Positions 34,261 to 43,585 of a DNA stretch of 64,000 bases are shown here, piece by piece. This DNA comes from SAR202 cluster bacterium bin90 (GTDB lineage: Bacteria; Chloroflexota; Dehalococcoidia; Lucifugimonadales; JADFKI01). Each line of letters begins with the position of its first letter. Positions within the stretch are counted from its first letter, which is position 1. The stretch covers positions 53,623 to 117,622 of the forward strand of contig MPND01000004.1 in assembly GCA_002238855.1 (NCBI GenBank), given 5' to 3'. The position numbers and the translations under genes were made by a program. The notes under the pieces are model-generated. The model worked only from the letters and a program-made list of their open reading frames with translations, was not told the origin of the DNA and searched no databases.

Positions 34261-35310
34261 ATGAATATGGACAACTCCTCCACGGTGGATGCCGCTCCTC
34301 GCGGCGTTGCCCACTCACCTACATCCGTTGATGCTTTGCATCACCATGCCTGGCTGGTCTTACAGACCGGACTCGGGCACGCTCCCCGTGCGGTCCTGCA
34401 CACCATCGTGGAAGCACACGCCCACTTTCAGGCGCGAAGCGACGATCAGACCTTCTTCATGGCGAGATCGCGTCTGGAGCCGGTGCTCCCGCGAGGCATG
34501 CAGTGGCGTACCTTCACCAACCACCGCTCATTTCTCGTAAGACTCGGCCTGCTTGAACTCGTCTGGCGCGCTCCGAACCAGCACTCCGGAAAAAGCCTCT
34601 GGCGCATTCGCTACGATCGCACCTTCTCCGTCCAACCACGTGAGCAGCTTGAGCTGCCCATAGAGGAGTTCGAGCCACTTTGCGATGCGGAGTTTGGCGG
34701 CAAGCCCGAGCGGGGTGCCAGAAGAGGCGAAGCGGCAGGCCCTGACGCTCATCCTGAGATGTCCGACGAGCAGTCCTTGGAGAAGGCGCACTTGGGGCGG
34801 CAGATCGCGCAGATGAAGTCGTGGCTCGCGAGCGGCGAACAGCGGCTTGCGGAGCTCGAATTCCGCTTCGAGACCCTCGTTGCCGCGGAGCGGGAGAGCG
34901 TCCCCGAAGCCGGAACGAGTTCCGTTACCGTCCCTAGGGCTGAGCGCCGCCGACGGGCGAGAGAAGCGGTGAAGCAAGCTCGCAGATCACCGTCGGATAT
35001 TGGATCTCCGTTCCTGCAAGCTGTCGTAGCAACGATGAAGGAATTGGACATCGCGGTGGCTGATGATGATCTTAACCGGTTCAGAGAGGTGGAGGAGCTG
35101 TGGGACGAGCTTCATACAGGGGCGATTCCGGAGCACTTTCTGCGCTACGCGGTCCAGCGAATGTGTGAGGCCAAGCGCGACCGTCCCATCGGCTACGTCT
35201 TGGGCGTTCTGCGAAGCACAGTGAGAAAGGGCTACACCGAGGATAGGCCGTCGGGTGAGGAGATGCGGCCTCAAGGCCGGAGATATGGGGTTAGGTCTAA
35301 TCGTTACTGA
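34261..35310 (+). CDS. Putative replication initiator with winged-helix and DnaD-like end
   Basis: Protein of 349 residues. Residues about 30-125 look like a winged-helix domain (VLHTIVEAHAHFQ, then FTNHRSFLVRLGLLELVWRAP and a basic wing). A charged coiled-coil stretch of about 165-215 follows. The C-terminal FLRYAVQRMCEAKRDRPIGYVLGVLRSTVRKGYT resembles the YxxGVLRxW-type helix of DnaD-like replication proteins. As the first gene of the element behind its own promoter, a replication role is plausible but unproven. The upstream region has no Shine-Dalgarno. Confidence 0.5.
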   Translation: MNMDNSSTVDAAPRGVAHSPTSVDALHHHAWLVLQTGLGHAPRAVLHTIVEAHAHFQARSDDQTFFMARSRLEPVLPRGMQWRTFTNHRSFLVRLGLLELVWRAPNQHSGKSLWRIRYDRTFSVQPREQLELPIEEFEPLCDAEFGGKPERGARRGEAAGPDAHPEMSDEQSLEKAHLGRQIAQMKSWLASGEQRLAELEFRFETLVAAERESVPEAGTSSVTVPRAERRRRAREAVKQARRSPSDIGSPFLQAVVATMKELDIAVADDDLNRFREVEELWDELHTGAIPEHFLRYAVQRMCEAKRDRPIGYVLGVLRSTVRKGYTEDRPSGEEMRPQGRRYGVRSNRY

Positions 35311-35354
35311 AGGGCGGCATTGATATAGGCGGAAATGGCATGGGAGGGAAATGG

Positions 35355-36431
35355 ATGCTCAAAGATAGAAGTTCGGATTTGGAAATGCGCGTCGAGAAGC
35401 TGCTGCGTTCTGTAGGGGCGGATAGCTGGCGACTCACGCCTGAAGAGCGCGAGGACATAGTTGACAGGGTGTGCCAGCTGGATGAGGCGTGCGGCGGTTT
35501 GCCCGATGAATGGGGCAAGGACATCTGGGTGATGCTGTCGCGGGCCAACAGGATGAACCTGCAAGGTCTGGTTGCGGCGATAGAGGAATGTACCTCCCTA
35601 GGGGGTATGTTTCGAGGCGCGGATTGGGCGTGTGACGAGCTGCTGAGTTTCGTAGAGGGATGGCGCGCCGCCTATGGATTCCCTCCGCTTACGGAGAAGC
35701 AGCGAAGAGCTATGAGCGACAGAGTGAGACGGGCAAGCGAGAAGTCCGGCGGCCGCATGGCCACTCATTGGATGCTGACGCTCATCTGGATGGCTACCGA
35801 GCGAAGCCCGCAGTCCGACATATATGAGCCGATGATCGACGCGCTCGACTACTGCGTCAGACATGGCGGTCTCGATGCTCCTAACGGTCAGGCTGTGATG
35901 GCTGGATATCTGGGACCGCCCTCGGAGAGTAAGCCGGAACTGGTGATGATGCGCATTGCGCGTGAGGCGTCGGACTGGCTGAGTTTAGAGCAGCGGTTGC
36001 CGAAGGGTTTGGACGGATACACGAAGGTTCTCAATCTTGTGAAGTTGGCATGGCGGCGGAGGGATGTTCTTGCTGGTGGGGAGTGGGGTGGCGGCGAGAA
36101 CTGGGCGGTCTGGTTCGGATGCGAATGGATTCGGCTGGTGAGCGAGGGGACCGACCCTGTGCCGGCCCTGATCTGGATACACATTCTGGACAGTCTGAGG
36201 AAACGGATGGGAGAAGGAAGCGAGAGGTGGTTGACAAGAGTCAGTCCGGTCTCGATGTGCGAAGAGGATGGCGTGTTCACTCTCGCCATTGATGACTCCT
36301 CGGATGCGCGCTTCGTGCTGGAGGAGTGGGGAACGGTGATTGAGGGTGAGATAGGCCGGATTGTTGGAAGGTCGATGAAGGTCGAGATTTGGGACGACGA
36401 CTCGAATGTGTGGAGTCTGAGCGCGGCGTAA
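35355..36431 (+). CDS. Replication-associated protein with C-terminal DnaA domain-I-like fold
   Basis: Protein of 358 residues starting at ATG 35355 (GGGAGG seven bases before). The N-terminal 260 residues are helical with no known domain. The last 85 residues (LIWIHILDSLRKRMGEGSERWL, then SPVSMCEEDGVFTLAIDDSSDARFVLEEWGTVI, then IVGRSMKVEIW) match the DnaA N-terminal domain I layout: an opening helix with Trp, a W-L pair, the DGxxTLAxxxxxxxxxL core and a closing strand. In DnaA this domain binds DnaB helicase and DiaA-type partners. Its place at a C-terminus is unusual and suggests recruitment of the host replicative helicase. Confidence 0.55.
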   Translation: MLKDRSSDLEMRVEKLLRSVGADSWRLTPEEREDIVDRVCQLDEACGGLPDEWGKDIWVMLSRANRMNLQGLVAAIEECTSLGGMFRGADWACDELLSFVEGWRAAYGFPPLTEKQRRAMSDRVRRASEKSGGRMATHWMLTLIWMATERSPQSDIYEPMIDALDYCVRHGGLDAPNGQAVMAGYLGPPSESKPELVMMRIAREASDWLSLEQRLPKGLDGYTKVLNLVKLAWRRRDVLAGGEWGGGENWAVWFGCEWIRLVSEGTDPVPALIWIHILDSLRKRMGEGSERWLTRVSPVSMCEEDGVFTLAIDDSSDARFVLEEWGTVIEGEIGRIVGRSMKVEIWDDDSNVWSLSAA

Positions 36432-36459
36432 CTCGCGCGTCTGATTGAAAGCGGACGAG

Positions 36460-36870
36460 ATGAAACCGACGGTGAAGATCGTATTTCAGAAGCGCATGCC
36501 CGATGGGGCCCTGAGGCAGAGTACGCCTCTGTACGACAGGTCCTCGGGTTGCTCACGCATCGAGCACGCAATCGAGTATGTCCGGATGCTTCGAGCAGGT
36601 TGCGAGAATGGAACGCTGTCGTCGCAGGCACTGTGCGATATGGAGCCTAACCATGTGATGACCGCATACGTCGTCACAGCTCATCTTAGACGGACGCACA
36701 TTGTGGGGGCCGAGGACGCCAACGTGCTGGAGTCGGACTTGCGGCTTGACACGATGGTACTCGGAGATGGGGAGTGGTTGGGAGACATCCGGCAAGTCCT
36801 GTTCTGCTGCATCGATCTGGACGGCGAGTTGTCCGCTGATGCGATTGTCGTTGAGGATGAGCCATGGTAG
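36460..36870 (+). CDS. Hypothetical protein of the element
   Basis: Soluble protein of 136 residues starting at ATG 36460 (a TTG at 36445 is an alternative). Several Cys residues are scattered (near 31, 49 and 60) without a clear metal motif. It is rich in Asp/Glu towards the end (DLDGELSADAIVVEDEPW). The end overlaps the next gene by seven bases. No family recognised. Confidence 0.55.
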   Translation: MKPTVKIVFQKRMPDGALRQSTPLYDRSSGCSRIEHAIEYVRMLRAGCENGTLSSQALCDMEPNHVMTAYVVTAHLRRTHIVGAEDANVLESDLRLDTMVLGDGEWLGDIRQVLFCCIDLDGELSADAIVVEDEPW

Positions 36871-37271
36871 CGGCAGCTGAGTTTATCGGCGGCTGTCCCA
36901 GGTGCGGGGGTGGCTTCAGCTCACAGGTGGTGAGGCCCGAGCGGTTTGCCTGTGTTTACTGTGGATGGAGATGTTATGGGAACCTCGAGAAGCGGCGGGC
37001 AGGCGAGGGCCGGGCGCTGCGTCTGCGGTATCTGGGTACGAGTCCGACTCTGAGTCGTTTCCCCGCACTCGCTGCTTTGATAGTCCGCGGTGTCGGCACT
37101 GTCACTCAATCGCTTATGGTGCTGAGGATCGCGTGTCCTATGTGCCGCGAAGGAGGGGCGCTGACTGTCATGGACAGGTGCGGGCAGTCTTTTGAACGGT
37201 GGAGCTGCGCTCTCGGGCACGAGGTCAGGCTGCACCGTGTCGAGCGTGCGGAGGTCGTCGGGTGGTCCTGA
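36864..37271 (+). CDS. Double zinc-ribbon protein
   Basis: Protein of 135 residues with two candidate Zn knuckle pairs: CPRCGGGF with CVYCGWRC in the first 42 residues, and CPMCREGG with CALGHEVRLH in the last 45. The middle has a hydrophobic stretch (LSRFPALAALIVRGVGTV) that is short for a TM helix. Such ribbons often bind DNA or RNA polymerase. It overlaps the gene before it and ends ten bases inside the next, so it is tightly coupled. Confidence 0.6.
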   Translation: MVAAAEFIGGCPRCGGGFSSQVVRPERFACVYCGWRCYGNLEKRRAGEGRALRLRYLGTSPTLSRFPALAALIVRGVGTVTQSLMVLRIACPMCREGGALTVMDRCGQSFERWSCALGHEVRLHRVERAEVVGWS

Positions 37272-40200
37272 TACGCGGCTCTCACAGACTCGGACTCAGG
37301 CGAGGGGTCGGCCTGGCCGTTCTCGCGCTACTGGCAGTCCTCTTCGTACTCGTGGTGCCGGGCGACGTTTCCGCCCAAGAGCCACCTCCGCCGATAGAAA
37401 CCCCGCCGACAGAGGGTGGTCTCGGTAACTGCTCCGAGGGCACGAAGGTGTCGGTGCTCAACAGCGGATTCAACGCGCTGCCCGAGGACCAGTCGAAGAG
37501 AGACGGTAACGGCGGCTTCGAGACCTTCATAGTTCTCAACTGTAAGACGTACGAGATTCGCTGGGAGTTACTTGACGACGCCGGCAGGATAGTACCCGGA
37601 GGTACTGGCGCGAACCGGATTAATGACAAGTTTGACGAGGTCGAATGGGTCAATCTGGAGATAATCGAGTACCAGCGGCATACCTCTGATGTTGTGGACT
37701 CCGAAGGCAACATTCTGTTTCGGGCGGGCGACGTTGTGGTGGACGAGGACGGCAACGGCATTCCCGCAACTGAGCAGTCGCCGGCGGTGACTGCCTACAG
37801 GTTCAAGTTTGAATTCGCCAACGACGAGGTGCAGCAGGGCACCGAGATGGTCAGGCCGCTGACGAACAACCGCGACTACCTGCTGAAGTTCGACATGGTG
37901 CCGTACGAGGGCGCTCCGAGTAACCACATACACGGCTGGGTCTTCGAAATCGTCGGCAAGCTCGGCGGCAACTGGTGGCAGAAGATAATCAGGGTTCTGT
38001 CGCCCATCAACTGGCTGGAGAAGGGCCTGACGTTCCTGTTCCAGGGAGTGGGAACGGCGATTCATGGCGGCATGTGCTTCGCGATGGGACAGTTCATGAC
38101 CGATGGGGAGCGTGAGGCCTTCGACCGCTACGACTCCAACGGCGACGGGAAGATCACAACTGACGACGAGCTGGTGGAGAACGCAGACGACCCGCACAAG
38201 CCGAACGCCAATGGGAACTGCAAGAAACCCGACAAGTCCCCTCTGGAGGAGCTTGAAGAGCTTCGCACGGCCGCGTACATCGAAGTTAACGAGGAGCGGG
38301 CCCTAGCGGGGTTGCCACCGCTGCAGCGCAGGGAAAAGCGCGACACCTATCTTTCCGAAGTGCTCGACGGTCGCGACCCCCGCTCCGGAGATGTTCCTCT
38401 GGGCACGCAGGTCCACTACGAGTTTAGCCACATCACGCTTGCGCCCAGGATGGTACTGGAGAGAGTGGGCGCAGCCCCGCCTCAGCAGACTATGGAGGGC
38501 GGTATCACGACCTTTACCGGCTTGCTGACGGGAACGCCCCCCGAGCTGACCTACGAGCGTGGAATTGTGCGTATCGGCTGGTCGGCGCTTCTGAACGTGA
38601 TGGTGGCGTTTCTGGCGCTGGTCATCGCGTGGATGGGTCTGAGTCAGATAGTGCGCAGCTTTATCGGCGGTCAGCGTACGATGGCCGACTGGCGTGAGAC
38701 TGTGCCCCGGCTGATTCTAGCGCTGATTGCGGCGCTCACGAGCTACTGGTGGTGCTCGCTGCTCGTTGACGTGGCCGATGGGGTTTCGAGGTACATTGCC
38801 GCGGCGATGCGCGTCACTCCGGCGGACATCACCCTGACGCTCGGAAACGCTCTGTTCGCGATTGTCGCGAGGAACGTGTCGCATGCGTGGCTTGCTGCCG
38901 TTCCCGTCGCCGGAGTCCTGCTGGTTGCGATCAAGGTCGCGTTCACCGGACTGATAGTCATGCTGATGAAGATATTCGCTATCACTGTGCTCCTGGTCAT
39001 CGCTCAGTTCGTGATGCGCATAGTGCTGCTGAACCTCCTGATAATCGTCTCGCCGCTGGGGATGTTGATGTGGGCCCTTCCTGAGACCTCCGGGTGGGGG
39101 CGCAGATGGGTCACGCTCTTCACAACGACACTCTTTCAGCACGGAATCCAGATCATAGCCTTCGCGGTCGCGATCTGGTTCGTGCGACTCGCCACGCCGG
39201 TCGGCATCGTCGCCGACACCGGTTCGATAAACAACGCGCTGCAGGCGGTGTTACCGACGCAGATGGTGTGGGCGCTTCTGATCGGCATCATGGGGATGAT
39301 AGTTACATTCAAGGTGCCGAGCATCCTTGGGCAGGGCAGCTTGCAGGAGAGCTTCGTCAGCACGATTTCATTCGCCGCGATGGGATTCCGGGCTCTTGGG
39401 GTCATGGCGGGCGGGGGGGCTGGGGGGCCGTTGGGGGTCGGGGGGGTGGCCGGGGGGGGCGGGGGGGGCGGGACGGCGAGGCGGCCGAAGGTGGCGGCGG
39501 GGGCTGCCGTAGGCGGATTCAGGTCGCTCCGCGCCGGCTTCAGCGCGATACGGGGGGCGGGCTCCATCGTCTCTCCCGAGGTGGGCGGGCTGGCGCGACC
39601 CTCGTCGCAGGTAGGAGGAACGTCAACCTTTGGAGATGGCCTTGAGCAGGGATCAGCATTCACCGCCGAGAGGGTTGCTGCCACCACGAGTGCGGGTGGC
39701 CCTGTTTCCGGGAGGGCTGTGGGACCCGGGACGATTTCGGGCGATTCCGGTTCGGGTGATCAAGCTGCATACCGCGATCTGAGTCCGCGTGAGCAGCACC
39801 AGGCGAGTGTGCGGCAGATCGTTGGCGGCATCGGCGGCAGAGCGTACCTGCGTGGTCGCAGAGGCGGGCTGCAGGCGATAAGCCGCTGGTATTTACGAGA
39901 GAACGGCGCGATAAGGACATCAACGCCTCAGGAGAGAGCGCTCATCGACAACCTGAGCGTGGATCGCTTCAACAGGGCGTTCGAGGCGAGACCCGCGGCT
40001 CAGCCTCAAGCCGCCGCGCCGGCTGCTCCAAGCGGAATCAACGACGATACAAGGGCGAGAGCGCTGATGGGCAACGCCGACTTCGACAAGACAAGCGGAA
40101 GTGGCGTTGTTGCGGTCAACGACAGGTATGTCGCAGAGGGGTGGACGGTGCGGTCGGCGACGGCTGCCGAGCGGCGTGTCATCGGAGATATTGGACGTGA

Positions 40201-41443
40201 TCGCTTCAACCGTGTGTTCAGCGCTCGGCGCGCCGATGCCGAGACGACCTCGATACCCCAGCGGCAGAGCTATTTCGACGCGATGCAGGCTCGCTCCGAG
40301 ATGGGAGAGGGAGCTTTCAACCAGGCTCGTCAGGAAGGATTGAGCGCGCTCGGTGGTCCCTATGTCCTGGCGGGTGGACAGACAAGGCTCGCTACGGCGG
40401 CTGAGCGTCAGATGGTTTCGGTCCTGGGACGGCAGCGATTCAACAGGATATTCAGTTCGCAGCCGGCCTCGACCGCTGTGGGAACGACCGATGCCGGCGA
40501 CTCTTCTGCAGGGCAAGTGACCCGAGGACAGGGAGACGCAGAGGGCGGTCGACCGTCGATCGCGGGCCAGATGGGACAGGCATTCCGTTCGGGTTACTCC
40601 GGATACATGGAACAGGCGCGCGTGCCTCTGGTGAAAGACCTGGACTCTGACCGTTTGATGGCGGAGACGGCCGAAGGAAAAGTCGCCCGGCAGACGCTAG
40701 GGGATGAGTTCCATGAGACAGCCGGCAGGCGCATTCGCTACGTGGGGAGCGGCGCGTGGCAGAACACGGGTGGGGCTATACGGCCTCTGACCGGAGAGCA
40801 GATGCATGCGCGGTCGGTGATGGGAAACGAGAAGTTCACACGGGCCATGGACAGCAGCATCAGGACGCAGGGGCAGCAAAACAGCCAGGGTGAGTACCTC
40901 GTAACGGAGAACGGTCAGCAGCGCGTTGCGACGCCGGCGGAAGCGAGCCTTATCGCGCCCGACCAACTGGGCGTCCAGGGATTCAACAGGGCAATGGGTT
41001 CGCGCAGCCAGTTCATGGGCGAGGGGAGCTTCGTGCGCGACGAGGGAACGACCAGGATGGCGACAGAGAACGAGTCTCGACTGCTCGACCAGGTGGGAGA
41101 ACGTCGTTTCAATCAGGTGATGGGACGGCGCGTAGAGGACGCGGGCGAAGGGTATCGGACGGACACGATGCCCGAGGGCTCGGAGGTGCTCCAGCAGGCA
41201 GGAAGCGATAGCGCGCGCCTTGCGAGGCAGGCCCGCGAAGGTGGCGAGCGCCTCGCCGACCGCGGCAGGGAACTTGCCGAGGCAGCGGGGCGTACGAGGT
41301 TCTCGCAGGGACTGGGAGACTGGGGTCGCTCAACGGCCCAGGACCTGAGCGGACGCGAGGTGCGACCACCTTACGACGCGCAGCGCGTAGAGAACGAGGA
41401 ACAGCGGCGGCGCTACTACGGTATGCGGAGCCCGGATGAGTAG
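37262..41443 (+). CDS. Giant VirB6/TrbL-like channel protein with C-terminal repeats
   Basis: Protein of 1,393 residues from GTG 37262 (GGAGG nine bases upstream). A signal peptide ends near VSA-Q (about residue 38). An extracytoplasmic domain (40-430) contains an EF-hand-like loop DSNGDGKITTDD (about 290). Residues about 435-720 have six or more TM helices in the VirB6/TrbL style, including WRETVPRLILALIAALTSYWW. A Gly-rich tract (about 715-740) leads to a long tail with degenerate repeats of about 79 residues, each carrying xARxxMGxxxF, ATxAER and RFNRxF/M. VirB6 proteins form the inner-membrane channel of type IV secretion. The length is three to four times normal. Confidence 0.65.
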   Translation: MVLIRGSHRLGLRRGVGLAVLALLAVLFVLVVPGDVSAQEPPPPIETPPTEGGLGNCSEGTKVSVLNSGFNALPEDQSKRDGNGGFETFIVLNCKTYEIRWELLDDAGRIVPGGTGANRINDKFDEVEWVNLEIIEYQRHTSDVVDSEGNILFRAGDVVVDEDGNGIPATEQSPAVTAYRFKFEFANDEVQQGTEMVRPLTNNRDYLLKFDMVPYEGAPSNHIHGWVFEIVGKLGGNWWQKIIRVLSPINWLEKGLTFLFQGVGTAIHGGMCFAMGQFMTDGEREAFDRYDSNGDGKITTDDELVENADDPHKPNANGNCKKPDKSPLEELEELRTAAYIEVNEERALAGLPPLQRREKRDTYLSEVLDGRDPRSGDVPLGTQVHYEFSHITLAPRMVLERVGAAPPQQTMEGGITTFTGLLTGTPPELTYERGIVRIGWSALLNVMVAFLALVIAWMGLSQIVRSFIGGQRTMADWRETVPRLILALIAALTSYWWCSLLVDVADGVSRYIAAAMRVTPADITLTLGNALFAIVARNVSHAWLAAVPVAGVLLVAIKVAFTGLIVMLMKIFAITVLLVIAQFVMRIVLLNLLIIVSPLGMLMWALPETSGWGRRWVTLFTTTLFQHGIQIIAFAVAIWFVRLATPVGIVADTGSINNALQAVLPTQMVWALLIGIMGMIVTFKVPSILGQGSLQESFVSTISFAAMGFRALGVMAGGGAGGPLGVGGVAGGGGGGGTARRPKVAAGAAVGGFRSLRAGFSAIRGAGSIVSPEVGGLARPSSQVGGTSTFGDGLEQGSAFTAERVAATTSAGGPVSGRAVGPGTISGDSGSGDQAAYRDLSPREQHQASVRQIVGGIGGRAYLRGRRGGLQAISRWYLRENGAIRTSTPQERALIDNLSVDRFNRAFEARPAAQPQAAAPAAPSGINDDTRARALMGNADFDKTSGSGVVAVNDRYVAEGWTVRSATAAERRVIGDIGRDRFNRVFSARRADAETTSIPQRQSYFDAMQARSEMGEGAFNQARQEGLSALGGPYVLAGGQTRLATAAERQMVSVLGRQRFNRIFSSQPASTAVGTTDAGDSSAGQVTRGQGDAEGGRPSIAGQMGQAFRSGYSGYMEQARVPLVKDLDSDRLMAETAEGKVARQTLGDEFHETAGRRIRYVGSGAWQNTGGAIRPLTGEQMHARSVMGNEKFTRAMDSSIRTQGQQNSQGEYLVTENGQQRVATPAEASLIAPDQLGVQGFNRAMGSRSQFMGEGSFVRDEGTTRMATENESRLLDQVGERRFNQVMGRRVEDAGEGYRTDTMPEGSEVLQQAGSDSARLARQAREGGERLADRGRELAEAAGRTRFSQGLGDWGRSTAQDLSGREVRPPYDAQRVENEEQRRRYYGMRSPDE

Positions 41444-41532
41444 AGGCAGTTGAGAGGAAGTGATTCTGTCGAACGGGGCCAAGATTGAGAGTACGGGTTG
41501 CGAAGGCATCAGGTTAACGGAGGTGTCGGGAA

Positions 41533-42090
41533 ATGATCGAATTCGGATCTGAATTTGCGGTACAGGTTCAACAGGGAGCGGCGCTCGTCGAACCCATCGC
41601 CGAACAGGCGTATAGCGAGCAAAACCAATCGATTATCGAGGGGCTGTTTCGCGGCGGGCAGACGATAATCCGCTGGACCATGGGGGCTGGGATACTGGTG
41701 GCCGCGTTCTTCTGCATGTTGGGCTTCATGAAGCTCAATAGAGCGGCCGATGACCCGCAGATGTTCGCAAGGGCACGCAACCAGATTTTCTTGAGCATCG
41801 CCTCGGCAGGCGGCTGCACGCTGGCGTTCTTCTTCATAGGCGGTGGCGTGGAGTTCTTCTCTACTGCCTTTGGCGGGCAGAGTGTGGACGTGGGAGAGGT
41901 GGGAATCGTGCAGTCTGGAGCTACGGAGATTCGCATGGAAGGCGAGTTCATAGGTATGTACAACAACCAGGTTGTTCTCTGCGAGGAAAACTATCCGGGG
42001 CTGGGTTCGGGCGCCTTGGAGTGGACGTGGAAGCCTGGAACGGATACTGATGCTGACCAAAATGACGCTACGGGGCAATGTGAAAAGTGA
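41533..42090 (+). CDS. Pilin-like two-TM protein 1
   Basis: Protein of 185 residues. Two TM helices (about 49-68 and 85-107) are linked by a short charged loop (NRAADDPQMFARARNQIFLSI), the topology of T4SS pilins of the VirB2/T4SS_pilin group. A polar C-terminal domain with two Cys follows, which is longer than in normal VirB2. GGAGG nine bases upstream supports ATG 41533. It directly follows the VirB6-like gene, where pilin genes often sit. Confidence 0.5.
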   Translation: MIEFGSEFAVQVQQGAALVEPIAEQAYSEQNQSIIEGLFRGGQTIIRWTMGAGILVAAFFCMLGFMKLNRAADDPQMFARARNQIFLSIASAGGCTLAFFFIGGGVEFFSTAFGGQSVDVGEVGIVQSGATEIRMEGEFIGMYNNQVVLCEENYPGLGSGALEWTWKPGTDTDADQNDATGQCEK

Positions 42091-42172
42091 CGGCGACTCT
42101 AGGATTCATACCGGACTGGCGCTCCGGACGGCTGGTCACGAAGACTATGAAGAGAGAACTAGATAACTGGTT

Positions 42173-42496
42173 ATGAAGTTGAATATATGGGAAACGGAGC
42201 TTGACGCAAGGGTGCTTGGCGCAATGGTTGCGGTAGGAACGCTTTTTGCGCTCTTTGCGATGCTGGCCGAGTCAGGTCTGGTGTTGACGGTCGTGAGATT
42301 CGCATACGGAGTCGTTGGCGCGATCGTCATTGGTTATACGACCTACTGCGTCCTTCAGAGTGGAAAGCTGCGCCAAGCGGCCGATGGGAACGCGTCGGAG
42401 ATCGTCTATCGTCGCCGCATTCTTTACGGACTGTTCTACATTGCGGTTGTGTTTGGTGTCATAGGCATACTGAGGATAGTCGCATGGATAGGCTGA
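42173..42496 (+). CDS. Small three-TM membrane protein
   Basis: Protein of 107 residues with three hydrophobic helices (about 15-34, 40-60 and 84-105) and a polar loop containing Arg-rich VYRRR. No family is recognised. Its place between pilin-like genes suggests a T4SS accessory role. Confidence 0.55.
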   Translation: MKLNIWETELDARVLGAMVAVGTLFALFAMLAESGLVLTVVRFAYGVVGAIVIGYTTYCVLQSGKLRQAADGNASEIVYRRRILYGLFYIAVVFGVIGILRIVAWIG

Positions 42497-42504
42497 GGAT
42501 ATCG

Positions 42505-42567
42505 ATGATCAAGAACGGGACTTTCGTCATCACGAGTGTCGTCGTTGTGGTGGCAGGCGTCATATGA
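42505..42567 (+). CDS. Candidate 20-residue membrane peptide
   Basis: ATG 42505 to TGA 42567, with GAGGAT overlapping the previous stop codon. The peptide is almost all hydrophobic after residue 6 (FVITSVVVVVAGVI). It could be a translated small membrane peptide or chance; only the ribosome site and hydrophobicity support it. Confidence 0.25.
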   Translation: MIKNGTFVITSVVVVVAGVI

Positions 42568-42677
42568 AATGCGACTCTTGCGGCACGGCTTGGGAGCTTT
42601 AGTCGTGGTAGATGGCGGTGACGATGAGTATGAGCACATAACCGCTGTTCTGACACTCTTTCCGGAGGATTAACGTA

Positions 42678-42920
42678 GTGAGCCTGATGAAGTTGATGGT
42701 CTGGTTGGTAGCAGTCCCCATCGGACTGTTCCTGCTCTACGTCGCAGTGGTGTCGGGTGCGGTGATGATAGTCGGCATATTTGCGGGCGGCGGTGAATTG
42801 ACAGGTGTGGGCTTTGCGGGCCTGGTCTGCACCGTCGTTCTGACAGTTGCACCGGTGGTCTGGTATACGTCGAGGCGGAAAAAGAGACGGGTGATCGAGG
42901 ACGAGAGTATGCGGTTGTAG
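42678..42920 (+). CDS. Small two-TM membrane protein
   Basis: Protein of 80 residues starting at GTG 42678 with GGAGG upstream. Two TM helices (about 7-33 and 42-63) are followed by a basic cytoplasmic tail (SRRKKRRVIEDESMRL). No family is recognised. Confidence 0.55.
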   Translation: MSLMKLMVWLVAVPIGLFLLYVAVVSGAVMIVGIFAGGGELTGVGFAGLVCTVVLTVAPVVWYTSRRKKRRVIEDESMRL

Positions 42921-42955
42921 TCGGAGACCGCAGACAGTTTTACGGGGGATTCATA

Positions 42956-43072
42956 GTGACACTGAGAGTGTTTGTAACGGGACAGAGCGCGAAGCGATAT
43001 GGAGGGCCCGGCGCCTTCGTGGTCGTATTCCCGCTCGACGGGAAGTATGCCACCAGGCGGAGCGTGGCTTGA
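42956..43072 (+). CDS. Candidate 38-residue ORF
   Basis: GTG 42956 to TGA 43072 with a GGGGG-type ribosome site. The composition is protein-like (VTLRVFVTGQSAKRYGGPG, then FVVVFPLDGKYATRR). It lies in a 302-base gap with no larger gene; a second tiny ORF of 33 codons follows at 43135-43236. Evidence is weak. Confidence 0.2.
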   Translation: MTLRVFVTGQSAKRYGGPGAFVVVFPLDGKYATRRSVA

Positions 43073-43222
43073 CGGAGCCATTCTGCCCCCGGGGAGTGAG
43101 AGTCGCGGAAACCGAACCGGAAACGGGTACGAGCATGAGTGAACAGAGGGAGCTGGAACGGGGAGAGTTCGTAATTCACATGAGTTTCGTGGTGCGAGTG
43201 TGGCAATGCATGAGAAAGGCGA

Positions 43223-43555
43223 GTGGAATTGATTGAGGGATGCCCATACTGCGGAGAAGTTCTGGAGATACCGTTGCCCAAGCAAGGTGGTCCCTTGCCG
43301 GGAGAGTCAATCAGGTGTGCGACCTGCGAGCGGACGTTTTCACTCCAGTGGGGAGACAGGCTCCGCCAGCACGGTCAGTCGGGGCTGGACGGGGCCCTGA
43401 AGAGATTACTCTTCCAGCTCGGGGATATGGTTACGGGTTTCGTCTCGGCGGTGCTGATGCTTATGACACTGGTTTTCTGGGCGTTCATGATGTTTCTGCT
43501 GGGTTGGGTGTTCGGAGACGATGTATTCGCTGTAGTTAAGCTGGTGTTCAGCTAG
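43223..43555 (+). CDS. Zinc-ribbon membrane protein
   Basis: Protein of 110 residues starting at GTG 43223. An N-terminal zinc ribbon (CPYC near residue 7 and CATC near 32) is joined to two C-terminal TM helices (about 65-85 and 87-105). The ribbon would face the cytoplasm. No known family, but the design recurs in the 61-residue protein at 51885. Confidence 0.55.
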   Translation: MELIEGCPYCGEVLEIPLPKQGGPLPGESIRCATCERTFSLQWGDRLRQHGQSGLDGALKRLLFQLGDMVTGFVSAVLMLMTLVFWAFMMFLLGWVFGDDVFAVVKLVFS

Positions 43556-43585
43556 AAGGTAACTTCCGGCTTGAGAGAGAGGGAT

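Noticed and set aside
39400..39480. Long G-rich tract in the VirB6-like gene as a G-quadruplex or phase-variable repeat
   Set aside because: The reading frame through it encodes a Gly-rich linker in frame with both flanks, so a coding explanation suffices; no regular repeat unit is present.
41109..41369. Minus-strand frames overlapping the VirB6-like gene and similar long antisense frames (for example at 45132-46772)
   Set aside because: They lie opposite well-supported plus-strand genes, have Arg/Pro-rich low-complexity translations and show no domain; high GC produces such shadows.
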